From JACRLW01 sp046349595 (GTDB taxonomy: Bacteria; Planctomycetota; UBA1135; UBA2386): a DNA stretch of 64,000 nt. Every line of letters starts with the position of its first letter. Positions within the stretch are counted from its first letter, which is position 1. A program made the translations under genes and the position numbers. The stretch is taken from the NCBI GenBank assembly GCA_046349595.1, contig JAXMCA010000002.1, positions 1,674,001 to 1,738,000 on the forward strand, written 5' to 3'. Positions 33,859 through 42,043 of this stretch are shown here, one piece after another. The notes under the pieces are model-generated. The model had not been told where the DNA came from. It made no database searches and worked only from the letters and a program-made list of their open reading frames with translations.

Positions 33859-34664
33859 TGAGCGGAGCCGTCGTCGCCGAGCAGGCCGAGTCGTTCGCAC
33901 AGATCAACGAGTTGGAGCACCGTGCGATGCAATTCGAGGGCATCGTCGCGGAGATCAAGCGCGCGTTCCTCGGGTCCTCGCTCGGCGGTGACGGCTTGGC
34001 TCTCGCGCGGGCGGTGCGCGAACTGCGCTGGCAACTCGATCAGTCGCGGGGGGTGCTCGAACGCGTGGCGGTCGGACGTGGAATCGCCGAGCCCAGGTTG
34101 GAGGACGAACCGGGTGATACGACGGGCCGCCGCGCGAGGATCCAGGCCGGTCTGCGGGGATCGACGCGGACGCTGCGGATCCCCGACCTGCTGGGGATGC
34201 TGAGCTCGCAACGGAAGACCGGCACCTTGACGGTCCACGGCGGGAAGGAGCAGTTCGTCCTCGAGTTGCTGCAGGGTGCTGTGGTGCATCTGGTCAGCAA
34301 CCGACCGCGGCCCGAGCAACGTCTCGGCACCATCCTGGTCGCACGCAATCGCATCAGCGCGGCGCGACTCGAAGGATTCCTCGCCGAGCACCCGCTGCAG
34401 GGGCCCATCGGTGCGGCCCTGACGCGCGAGAACCTCGTGTCGGAGGAGGATCTCCGCGACGCGCTCACCACGCAGGTGCGCGAGATCTTCCGGCGCCTCT
34501 TCGAGCTGACCGAGGCCTGCTTCAGCTTCGTCGACGGGAAGGTCAGCGATCTCGAGCTGCGCGTGTGCGTGAACACGATGCAGCTCCTGCTCGACTCCGC
34601 GCGTCAGCGCGACGAAACCAGCTCAGCGACCGCCGCGGAGCGGACGGACGATCAGGTCACGTAG
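33858..34664 (+). CDS. DUF4388 (PATAN-like) domain protein
   Basis: A 268-residue cytoplasmic protein. Residues 1-70 are helical and may be coiled coil (INELEHRAMQFEGIVAEIKR, VRELRWQLDQSRGVLERV). Residues 105-240 form a DUF4388/PATAN domain: LRIPDLLGMLSSQRKTGTLT, VLELLQGAVVHLVS, RLGTILVARNRISAARLEGF, and a C-terminal helical part EEDLRDALTTQVREIFRRLF. Such domains occur in PatA-like and gliding-related signalling proteins in deltaproteobacteria and planctomycetes. The coding end overlaps the opposing acyl-CoA dehydrogenase by 42 bp. Initiation context is odd because of the leader ORF and G8 tract just upstream. Confidence 0.8.
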   Translation: MSGAVVAEQAESFAQINELEHRAMQFEGIVAEIKRAFLGSSLGGDGLALARAVRELRWQLDQSRGVLERVAVGRGIAEPRLEDEPGDTTGRRARIQAGLRGSTRTLRIPDLLGMLSSQRKTGTLTVHGGKEQFVLELLQGAVVHLVSNRPRPEQRLGTILVARNRISAARLEGFLAEHPLQGPIGAALTRENLVSEEDLRDALTTQVREIFRRLFELTEACFSFVDGKVSDLELRVCVNTMQLLLDSARQRDETSSATAAERTDDQVT

Positions 34665-35801
34665 CGCGAAGTTGCTGCCCTCTCCGACGCGCGTGACGAA
34701 CAGGTCGTCGTGGTGTCGGATCAGGCCGAACTCGTCGAGGCAGGCCACTCCACCGGCCGCTTCCATCGCCAGTGCGACGAGTTCGCTCGCGGCGCGGCTG
34801 GTGTCGACCTTCACCTTGGCCGCCTGCTCGCGGTCGAGGCGCCCCTCTTCGTAGAGGCGGCAGCAGTGCATCAGCCAGGTGAGATTGCGCTCGACCAGGA
34901 TGTCGAGATCGATGATCACGTCCTGCACGCGTTGGAATCGACCGATCGGCTTGTCGTCGAACTGGATGCGTTCCTCGGCGTAGACGCGCAGCTTGTCGAG
35001 GGCGAAGGCCGCGGACGCCAGGGCCAGGCTCGCGACGAACAGGCGTCCGCCGTTGAGCGTGGTCACCATCACCTTGAAGCCGTCGTTCTCCGCACCGAGG
35101 ATCGAATCGTCGGGAACGGAGACGTTCTCGAACATGATCGAGCCGGTGCTCGACATGGTCCAAACGCGCTTGCCCGACATCTCCTGGTAGAAGACGCCCG
35201 GGGCATCCATCGGGACGATGAAGCAGGTCGAGCGGCGGCCGTGCGGACGGTTCGCGTCGGTGAGCGCGTGGACCACGACGTGGCTCGCCCATTTCGCATT
35301 CGTCGACCAGCACTTCTCGCCGTTGATGATCCATCGGTTGCCTTCGCGTCGCGCCGTGACCTGCGGATTCGCGGCATCGGATCCACGTCCTGGTTCCGAG
35401 AGACCGAACACGAACATGCGCCGCCCGGCGGCGAGATCGGGAAGGTGGGCGCGCTTCTGCGCCTCGGTCCCACACAGTTGCAGCGGCTTCGCCCCGAGCG
35501 ACAAGGCCGCGCCGGGGGTGATCGCCACCGACTGGCTGTGGTAGCCGATCGCGAGACCCATCAGCACGAGGTCGGCCATGTCGCCGCCCTGACCGCCGTA
35601 CTCCTCGGCGATGGGGAGGCCGAACAGACCGAGTTCACCCATCTTCGCGATCGCGTCGTCGGGCACGAGCTGGTGTTCGCGCTCCCACTTCAGGATGCGG
35701 GGCGCGATCTCGCTGTCCGCGAAATCACGGACGACGCCGTAGAAGTCGAGCTTGTCCTCGGTGACGAGGTTGGCGAGGTAGGTGTCGATCCGTCTCTGCA
35801 T
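34623..35801 (-). CDS. Acyl-CoA dehydrogenase
   Basis: A 392-residue flavoprotein of usual length. The N-terminal helical domain includes LFGLPIAEEYGGQGGDMADL, the FAD-binding middle has FGLSEPGRGSDAANPQ and WIINGEKCWSTNA, and the C-terminal helical domain has RIQFDDKPIGRFQRVQDVI. The likely catalytic base is the Glu of VGEGSNF near the end, at the position of YEGT in medium-chain enzymes. It oxidises an acyl-CoA to the 2-enoyl-CoA using an electron-transfer flavoprotein; chain length is not predictable. It stands alone, with no other beta-oxidation genes nearby. Confidence 0.92.
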   Translation of the reverse strand: MQRRIDTYLANLVTEDKLDFYGVVRDFADSEIAPRILKWEREHQLVPDDAIAKMGELGLFGLPIAEEYGGQGGDMADLVLMGLAIGYHSQSVAITPGAALSLGAKPLQLCGTEAQKRAHLPDLAAGRRMFVFGLSEPGRGSDAANPQVTARREGNRWIINGEKCWSTNAKWASHVVVHALTDANRPHGRRSTCFIVPMDAPGVFYQEMSGKRVWTMSSTGSIMFENVSVPDDSILGAENDGFKVMVTTLNGGRLFVASLALASAAFALDKLRVYAEERIQFDDKPIGRFQRVQDVIIDLDILVERNLTWLMHCCRLYEEGRLDREQAAKVKVDTSRAASELVALAMEAAGGVACLDEFGLIRHHDDLFVTRVGEGSNFALRDLIVRPLRGGR

Positions 35802-35853
35802 GGAACGCGCGTTTTATGTCGCTGCGTCCCCGCTTGCCAGCATGCGCGACGCT

Positions 35854-36003
35854 CTCAGCGCGGCCTCCTGCCGCAACCGAAGGGGCGCGGCTCGCTTCGC
35901 TCACCGCACCCCGAGGCACTCGGCCGCGCTGTCGGTCCTGCTGGCATCGACTGCTCACGAGAATCCGCGCGTGCCGCGCGAATCCTCCAGAGTAGTAGAT
36001 CAG
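35854..36003 (-). repeat. 150-bp dispersed repeat, copy A
   Basis: Aligns without gaps to 46095-46244 with five mismatches in 150 bp. On the minus strand it begins CTGATCTACTACTC and the TGA is the stop codon of the upstream gene (36000-36002), as in copy B. It contains several inverted repeats, including a 9-bp helix closing a GAGCGAAGCGAG region. No coding capacity is evident and no flanking target duplication was seen. Confidence 0.85.
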
Positions 36004-37982
36004 CGCCCGCTCTCGCCGCCGCGGCTCGCATCCGGCTTCGGCTCCTCGGCCGGCTTCTCTTCCGGTGCCGGACCGCCCGCGAGCGCGGACAGGAACGCGC
36101 GGGCCGCCGTATCGCCCGGCTCGATCTCCAGGACGCGACGGAAGGCCCGCGCCGCCTCCAGCTTCTGACCGGAGAACCGGAGGTTGTAGCCGAGGACGAG
36201 ATGCGCAGCGGCGTCGTAGCGCTTCTCCTCGCAGTACTTCCCGAGCTTCGCGAGCTGCTCGTCGAACTGCTTGGGATCGCCGTAGAACGCGCGCTTGTCG
36301 GCCTCTGCATTCGCGAGGCCCGGGTCGAGCTCGAGTGCCTTGCGGATCATGTACGCCGCGTAGTGGTAGTCACCCGAGGCGAACAGCGCATCGGCGACGA
36401 TGAAGTGTGCGGCACCGTCGTCCGGCACGTAGGCGAGTGCGCGCACGTAGCTCTCGGCGGCTTCCTCGTAGCGTGCTTGCTTGAAGTACCAGTCACCGAG
36501 ACGCAGGTGACGATCCGCGAGGGTGCGGAGGCTCTCTGCCGCCTTCGCTTCTTCCTTGCTCTCCGCGGGTTCATCTCCGACCGCGGCGGGCGCTTCGCTG
36601 CTCGCCGGTGCGGAGCTGTAGATCACGGTCGTCGAACCGGGGTAGCCCGCATAGGCCGGGTAGCCCGCGCCGAAGTCGACGTAGCTCACCGAGCCGAGCC
36701 AGGTGCCGGGGAGATAGCAGGTCGACGGCCACCACCACCACAGCGACGAGACCGGCGAGCAACTCGGCGCGCAGTTCGACCACCACAGGTTCAGGGAGCT
36801 GTGGCACGAGTACCAGCTCCTGCACCACCAGCTCGAGAAGTAGAAGGGGTACCAGTAACAACCGCGGCTCACCACGCCGGGCCCGAGCACCGAGCAGTGA
36901 CCCGACCATTGCCAGGTGCCGTACAGCCAGCGGTTGCAGCCGACCCAGGTCGTCGCGTCATAGCGCGGGTCGTAGTGGCGCGGCGGCATCCAGTTCGAGC
37001 GGCCGCGATCGCGCGGCGGATTCAGGTGCGGAGACGACGGCGGCGGAACCGCACGCTCCCGCGGTGCGATGCGCGCGACGGGCGCACGCACAGCGTCACC
37101 ACGCGTGCCACCGGGGCTCGGGTTCCCGCGCACGCCGTCGCGGGGACGCAGGCGCGGCGTCTCGTCGACCGGCTTGCTCGTCACCGGCTTGGTCGGGGTG
37201 GGCTTGCCGAGGACGGGTTCGCGACCCGGCACCGGATAGCGACCCCCTCCGACGCTCTCGTTGCCCTTCACCGGGGCGCGCAGCGACGGACTGCCGGGCC
37301 GGGACTCGACCGGGGTCGTCGTTCCGCGCGTCGGTGGGACGGGACGCACCGGATCGACCCGATCACCACCCCGGACCGGAGCCGGGGTCGTCGGAGTCGG
37401 GCGTGGGTTGCCTTCGTCGACGCGCGGCGTGCGGGTGCGTCGCTCGTAGAGATCGCGGAGACGTGATCCACCTTCCGTCCCGCCGCCGCGCGGAGGCTCG
37501 ACCACCGGCGCGGGTGTCGTCCGCACCGGGCTCGGTTCGGAGCGGCGCCAGGGCGAGGGTTGCACCGGGGCCGGGGCGGGGGTGAGTCGCGGCGTCGGGG
37601 TCGGCGTGACGCGCGGCGTCGGAATCGAAGGACTCGGGTAGGAGGGTGTCGGTTCGACCCGCACCCGTGGCGTCGGGGCTGGCTGAGGCGTCGGGGTGCG
37701 GACCGGCGGGGTGCGGACCGGCGGGGTGTAGACCGGGGCCGGCGTCGGTCGGGGAGTCACGACCGGCGTCGGGCGCGGCGTCATCACCGGGGCGGGTGTC
37801 GGTCGCGGCGCCGAGATCGGGCCGGGACTGACGGGTGCCGGCCGCGGCGCGGGCGAGACCGTGGGTGCCGGACGCGGGGTCACGGTGGGCGTCGGTCGTG
37901 GGGTCTGCTGCACACGCTGACCGACGGCGGCAGGAGCGGCAGCGATCAGGAGAGTCAGTGCGAACGACGCGGCTTTGAGCAT
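36000..37982 (-). CDS. Exported Pro-rich, Trp/Cys-rich, TPR-containing protein
   Basis: A 660-residue protein with a signal peptide (residues 1-21, ending AAVG). Residues 25-320 are low-complexity Pro/Thr/Arg (PRPTPTVTPRPAP-type repeats) and likely extended. Residues 346-428 contain 15 Trp and 8 Cys, including a run of four Trp, unlike anything around it. Residues 480-630 are three to four TPRs (RHLRLGDWYFKQARYEEAAE, ASGDYHYAAYMIRKALELDP, LGYNLRFSGQKLEAARAFRR). The tail is Glu/Pro/Lys-rich. The stop codon falls inside the 150-bp repeat. It may form a wall-spanning tether presenting a disulphide-rich domain; that is inference. It follows the lipoprotein gene at 38128 by 145 bp. Confidence 0.78.
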   Translation of the reverse strand: MLKAASFALTLLIAAAPAAVGQRVQQTPRPTPTVTPRPAPTVSPAPRPAPVSPGPISAPRPTPAPVMTPRPTPVVTPRPTPAPVYTPPVRTPPVRTPTPQPAPTPRVRVEPTPSYPSPSIPTPRVTPTPTPRLTPAPAPVQPSPWRRSEPSPVRTTPAPVVEPPRGGGTEGGSRLRDLYERRTRTPRVDEGNPRPTPTTPAPVRGGDRVDPVRPVPPTRGTTTPVESRPGSPSLRAPVKGNESVGGGRYPVPGREPVLGKPTPTKPVTSKPVDETPRLRPRDGVRGNPSPGGTRGDAVRAPVARIAPRERAVPPPSSPHLNPPRDRGRSNWMPPRHYDPRYDATTWVGCNRWLYGTWQWSGHCSVLGPGVVSRGCYWYPFYFSSWWCRSWYSCHSSLNLWWSNCAPSCSPVSSLWWWWPSTCYLPGTWLGSVSYVDFGAGYPAYAGYPGSTTVIYSSAPASSEAPAAVGDEPAESKEEAKAAESLRTLADRHLRLGDWYFKQARYEEAAESYVRALAYVPDDGAAHFIVADALFASGDYHYAAYMIRKALELDPGLANAEADKRAFYGDPKQFDEQLAKLGKYCEEKRYDAAAHLVLGYNLRFSGQKLEAARAFRRVLEIEPGDTAARAFLSALAGGPAPEEKPAEEPKPDASRGGESGR

Positions 37983-38127
37983 GGCGGTGCAACCTCGCGA
38001 GACGTCGCAAGCAAGCGCGGTGCCGGAATCGGAGCCGAGCGCGGGGACCGTCGGAAGGGGCATTCCCACGCGCGGACGCACGGACTGCTGTCCTGGCCAG
38101 GGGACAGTCGCGCGCCGCGAAGGTGCA

Positions 38128-38955
38128 TCAACGATCGTCCGACGCGGCGGCCGAGAGCAGGTGCAATTCGAAGCGGAGGTTGCTCTCGCCCGGTCGCTCG
38201 GCGACCAGGGACAGGATCCCACCGCTGACCGAGTACGGCGCACGCGGCTCGACGCTCGCGACGCTGCAGCGCAGCGAAGGGACCCCGTTGAGCGCCAGCG
38301 AGATCGCGGTGCGAAGGACCCTTCCGGTGCCGGGCGGCGCGTCGGCGATGACCTCGACGGGTCCGAGCGCGAGCGAGGGGTGTACGCCCAGATTGCGGAC
38401 CACGGACCACACCGACGGTCGCTCGACCACCTGCCACAGCAGGCGCGACAGCGCGTCATCCTCCTCGACGATCCGCAGGATCTCGCGCAGAGCGATCACG
38501 CCGGACACGATCGGCCCCGTCTCGGTGGGCTCCAGGCGCCGATGGGGTGACAGGAGTTCGCAGGCCGCGGGATGCAGCCCGGCGGTGAGATGCATCCGAC
38601 CGATCGTGTGCCCGGAACGCCCTCGCGGGCGCCCGTCGCGTGCGAACACGGCGACCTCGATCCGGACGTCGGATCGCGCGGCGTCCCCGTTCGATGCCTC
38701 CAGTACGACGAACTGCTCCTCGGTCCCTTGCGGCGAGACGATCCGCGCGAGGAACAGGAGGCGATCGCCTGCGCGAGGCGCGGCCCGATCCGACGCACCA
38801 CAGACGCCGCGCAACCACGGGGCGGGGAGATCTCGGACATCGGGGGTCGCGTGGTGCGGTGCGAGGCGGTCGAACCACGAGCGATCGCCGTCGTCGCGCG
38901 GTGTCGACGCACAGGCGCACAGCAGGATGCACGCGATCGGAAGCAGGGCGCGCAA
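38128..38955 (-). CDS. Lipoprotein of unknown function, TTG start
   Basis: About 275 residues. No ATG or GTG is close to the signal peptide; a TTG at 38955 gives MRALLPIACILLCACAS with a lipobox ending at Cys near residue 15, and lies 11 bp after the GH95 stop, so it is preferred. The mature part is beta-rich with RIEVAVFARDGRPRGRSG and a helical centre (GVIALREILRIVEEDDALSR), and ends in ESNLRFELHLLSAAASDDR. No family recognised. Position suggests co-transcription with the GH95 gene. Confidence 0.62.
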   Translation of the reverse strand: MRALLPIACILLCACASTPRDDGDRSWFDRLAPHHATPDVRDLPAPWLRGVCGASDRAAPRAGDRLLFLARIVSPQGTEEQFVVLEASNGDAARSDVRIEVAVFARDGRPRGRSGHTIGRMHLTAGLHPAACELLSPHRRLEPTETGPIVSGVIALREILRIVEEDDALSRLLWQVVERPSVWSVVRNLGVHPSLALGPVEVIADAPPGTGRVLRTAISLALNGVPSLRCSVASVEPRAPYSVSGGILSLVAERPGESNLRFELHLLSAAASDDR

Positions 38956-38966
38956 GGGCGATCGTC

Positions 38967-41798
38967 TCAGCGGGGGAAGTCGTCCGCGGTCAAGCGCGTG
39001 GTTCCTGCGCCGACCATCACGCGTCGCGTGCCCGCTCCGACACGGACCGGAAGGGGCGGGGTCTGCGTGCGGCGAATCGTCGCCGCGTCGAATCGTCCGT
39101 CGCGCCAGGTGATGTCGACCTCTCCTCCGCCGCGCACGCGCAGCCCGCGCACGCTCCCCGTCGGCCACGCGGCGGGGAGCGCCGGAAGCAGGGTGATCTC
39201 GCCGTCGTGCGACTGCACCAGCATCTCGGCGAGGGCGGCGGTGCCGCCGAAGTTGCCGTCGATCTGGAAGGGTGGATGGTCGTCGAAGAGGTTCGGCAGC
39301 GTCGACTTGCGGAGCAGGGCGAGCAGGTTCTCGTGCGCCGCCTCCGCGTCGCGGAAGCGGGCGTAGAAGTTGATCATCCAGGCGCGGCTCCATCCGGTGT
39401 GTCCGCCGCCGTGCGCGAGGCGGTAGTCGAGTGACCTGCGTGCTGCAGTGAGCAGTTCGGGTGTCGCCGTGGTGAACTGCCGGCCGGGGTGCAGTCCGAA
39501 CAAGTGCGACATGTGGCGATGGCCGGGCTCCGGCTCCCCGTATTCCTTCGCCCACTCGAGCAGGCGGCCGTCGCTGCCGATGCCCGGCACGAGCAGGCGT
39601 GCACGCGCCGCCTCGACCTGCTTCACGAGCGGATCCTGATCGCGCAGTCCGAGTGCGTCCGCAGCCTCGAGGACGTTGGTGAACAGGTCCCACACGATCT
39701 CCTGGTCCATCGACGCACCCATGCTGGTGTCGGCGACCTGACCGTCGGCGGTCCGGAAGCTGTTCTCGGGCGAGGTCGACGGCCCGCTCACCAGCTTTCC
39801 GGTCGCGGGATCCTCGCAGAGGTAGTGCAGGAAGAACTCGGCCGCGCCGCGCATCACGGGCCAGGCGCGGTCACGCAGGAAGGAGAGGTCGCGTCCGTAC
39901 TGCCAGTGCTCGAAGAGGTGTCGCGTGCACCACGCACCTCCGGTCGGCCACAGGCCCCACACGGTGCGCCCGACCGGCACGGTGAAGAACCAGGCATCGG
40001 TGGTGTGGTGCGCGACCCAACCCGGGCAGTCGTACAGCTCGTGCGCGGTCACTGTGCCGCGGCGTGCGAGTCCGTCGATCAGATCGAACAGCGGTTCGTG
40101 GCACTCGGCGAGGTTCGCGACCTCCGCCGGCCAGTAGTTCATCTGCACGTTGATGTTGGTGTGGTAGTCGGCGTTCCAGGGCGCCTCGAAGTGCGGGTTC
40201 CAGAGGCCCTGGAGATTGGCCGGCATGCATCCGGGGCGTGACGACGAGATCAGCAGGTAGCGTCCGTACTGGAAGTAGGTCGCGAACAGGTCCGGGTCGC
40301 TGCCGCCCGCGCGCAGGTTCGCGAGACGCGCGTCGGTCGGCGTGTTGCGCGCCTCGCGTCCGCCGAGGTCGAGGGACACGCGTCCGAACAGGCGGCGGTG
40401 CTCGGCCTCGTGCTCGGTGCGCAGCCGCGATCCGTCCTTGTGCAGCGCTGCGTCGAGATCGGCGCGCGCGGCCGCGAGCGGATCGCCGCCGTGGTAGTCG
40501 GTGCGCGCCGTCAACAGGATCTCGACGTCGTGACCGCCGCGCAGTTCGAGACGATCGTCCCTGGTCGTCACCCCGCCGTCGCCGCGAACTGCGAGCCGGG
40601 CCGCGAAGTGCACGCCGCTCGCATCGACCGCTTCGGCCGGCGTGTCGTTGTGACGCCAGGCCCAGGACCCCGCGAGCGCGGTGCTCGCCGTGCCATCGGC
40701 GCTGCGCACGACGAAGTCCGCGGGCTTCGCCGTGAAGCCACCTTCGCCGCCGGAGTCGTGTACCAGGATCGCGAGGACGTGACGACCCGCCGTCGTGCGC
40801 GAGGCATCGAGTCGGTACTCGCGTGCACGGTTCCACACGGCGACCGAGTTGCCGACCGGTTCGCCGTCCCAGAACGTCAGGTCCGAGTCGTCGATCGCGC
40901 CGAGTGCGAGAACGAGATCGTGTCCGGACAGCGTCGCGTCGAGTTCGACCTCGCGCCGGAACCAGACCAGGCCATCGACATCCTTCAGCGGTCCGTTCGA
41001 CCAGCTACAGGGCAGATCCATGCGCGACCACCCGGAGACGTCGGCATGCGGGTCCTGCCAGCGCTCGACCCAGCCGCGGTCCTTGCCCGCGAGTTCGCGC
41101 CAGTAGCCCTTCTCGCCGCCGCGCTTCAGCGCGCGCTCGTGCTGGCTCGACGCATCGACCGTGGTGGCGGTGAACGCCTGCCCGGTCAGCTCCGCGACGC
41201 CATCCGCGTAACGCGTCACCGCACCACGTGCCCGCGACAGGGTGAGATCGAGGTCGATGGCCGCATCCCCCTCGGTTCGCAGGCGGACCACCAGGCACTG
41301 GTCGACCGGACTCGCGAACACGTCTTCGATCACCCGCGTGCCGTCGCGCGTGAAGCTCGTGGTTGCCACCGCGGAGCCGAGGTCGAGTTCGCGGCGGTAG
41401 TCGTGGACGCCACCCTGGAGACGCCACAGTAGGACCAGGTCGCCGAGCGGCTGGTAGCTGCGGATCAACCGTTCGCTCATGAACTCCTTCTGCATCAGCG
41501 CCTGACCCTCGACGACCTTGCCGTCGAAGAACAACCGCCGCGCCTGCTCGAGGAAGCGCGAGGCGCCGTCGCGCTCGCGATGCAGCGGCGCGCCGGCCCA
41601 GATCGAGTCCTCGTTGAGCTGCAGCACCTCGCGATCGGTGCCACCGTGCACCATCGCACCGAGGCGGCCGTTGCCGATCGGCAGCGCCTCCTCCCAGCGT
41701 GACGCGGGCTGCCGGTACCACATCACGGGTTCGGGATCCTGGACGGTGAGCGCGGCAGCGAGCGCGTGGAGTGCGAGCATGGTCGGCATGGTTCCCAT
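38967..41798 (-). CDS. GH95-family alpha-L-fucosidase with inserted jelly-roll domain
   Basis: About 943 residues from the ATG at 41798; ATGs at 41789 and 41780 also keep the signal-like LALHALAAALTVQ. The N-terminal beta-sandwich carries PIGNGRLGAMVHGG and LQLNEDSIWAGAP. The catalytic (alpha/alpha)6 barrel shows GLWNPHFEAPWNADYHTNIN with N548/N550 and STSPEN with E678, the family's proposed catalytic asparagines and acid. Residues about 225-390 are an extra galactose-binding-like jelly roll (WSRMDLPCSW, WFRREVELDATLSGHDLVLA, GAIDDSDLTFWDGEPVG) interrupting the N-terminal domain. It releases L-fucose, or a related sugar, from glycans outside the cytoplasm. Upstream is a folded intergenic element. 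Confidence 0.9.
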   Translation of the reverse strand: MGTMPTMLALHALAAALTVQDPEPVMWYRQPASRWEEALPIGNGRLGAMVHGGTDREVLQLNEDSIWAGAPLHRERDGASRFLEQARRLFFDGKVVEGQALMQKEFMSERLIRSYQPLGDLVLLWRLQGGVHDYRRELDLGSAVATTSFTRDGTRVIEDVFASPVDQCLVVRLRTEGDAAIDLDLTLSRARGAVTRYADGVAELTGQAFTATTVDASSQHERALKRGGEKGYWRELAGKDRGWVERWQDPHADVSGWSRMDLPCSWSNGPLKDVDGLVWFRREVELDATLSGHDLVLALGAIDDSDLTFWDGEPVGNSVAVWNRAREYRLDASRTTAGRHVLAILVHDSGGEGGFTAKPADFVVRSADGTASTALAGSWAWRHNDTPAEAVDASGVHFAARLAVRGDGGVTTRDDRLELRGGHDVEILLTARTDYHGGDPLAAARADLDAALHKDGSRLRTEHEAEHRRLFGRVSLDLGGREARNTPTDARLANLRAGGSDPDLFATYFQYGRYLLISSSRPGCMPANLQGLWNPHFEAPWNADYHTNINVQMNYWPAEVANLAECHEPLFDLIDGLARRGTVTAHELYDCPGWVAHHTTDAWFFTVPVGRTVWGLWPTGGAWCTRHLFEHWQYGRDLSFLRDRAWPVMRGAAEFFLHYLCEDPATGKLVSGPSTSPENSFRTADGQVADTSMGASMDQEIVWDLFTNVLEAADALGLRDQDPLVKQVEAARARLLVPGIGSDGRLLEWAKEYGEPEPGHRHMSHLFGLHPGRQFTTATPELLTAARRSLDYRLAHGGGHTGWSRAWMINFYARFRDAEAAHENLLALLRKSTLPNLFDDHPPFQIDGNFGGTAALAEMLVQSHDGEITLLPALPAAWPTGSVRGLRVRGGGEVDITWRDGRFDAATIRRTQTPPLPVRVGAGTRRVMVGAGTTRLTADDFPR

Positions 41799-41799
41799 C

Positions 41800-41869
41800 G
41801 CGGCCTGGGCCGCAACCCATTCGGGTTGCCGCGTCGGCGCCAAGCGCCGACCAGGGTGGCCCAGGCCGC
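41800..41869 (-). other. Perfect three-helix junction upstream of the GH95 gene
   Basis: An outer 12-bp stem (41800-41811 with 41858-41869) encloses two perfect hairpins: GCAACCC / GGGTTGC with a 4-nt loop (41812-41829) and GTCGGCGC / GCGCCGAC with a 3-nt loop (41833-41851). It ends one base before the ATG at 41798 and lies between divergent genes, so it is not a terminator. Possible 5'-leader RNA structure or DNA element. Confidence 0.65.
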
Positions 41870-41882
41870 TTTGTTGGCTGAG

Positions 41883-41994
41883 GTCGCTCCGGCCTTCGAA
41901 TCGTCGCTTCGCGCGACGATTGTCCGGCCTACGGACCCAAGAGCGGAGCCGGAGCGGGACCCGCTCGCAACGGCGCGACTCCCTCGCGGAGTCG
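41883..41994. other. Further nested hairpins in the GH95/DUF1549 gap
   Basis: AATCGTCGC / GCGACGATT (41899-41907 with 41913-41921) lies inside an outer GCTCCGGC / GCCGGAGC pairing (41886-41893 with 41948-41955). A separate CGACTCC / GGAGTCG hairpin with loop CTCGC spans 41976-41994. Function unknown. Confidence 0.5.
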
Positions 41995-42028
41995 TCACAA
42001 GGTGCCACCGGTTCCGAATCAGGCGCGC

Positions 42029-42034
42029 TAACCT
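42029..42034 (+). promoter_or_regulatory. Possible -10 element of the DUF1549 gene
   Basis: TAACCT lies 9 nt before the GTG start at 42044, implying a near-leaderless transcript. Confidence 0.33.
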
Positions 42035-42043
42035 CTGCCGGCC

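Noticed and set aside
34710..37466. Plus-strand open frame of about 918 codons across the acyl-CoA dehydrogenase and Pro-rich gene
   Set aside because: Antisense to two well-supported genes and to the 150-bp repeat; no recognisable domain or signal.
37560..37910. Short tandem-like DNA pattern resembling a repeat array
   Set aside because: It is the coding sequence of Pro/Thr/Arg low-complexity protein; no regular repeat-spacer structure, so not a CRISPR array.
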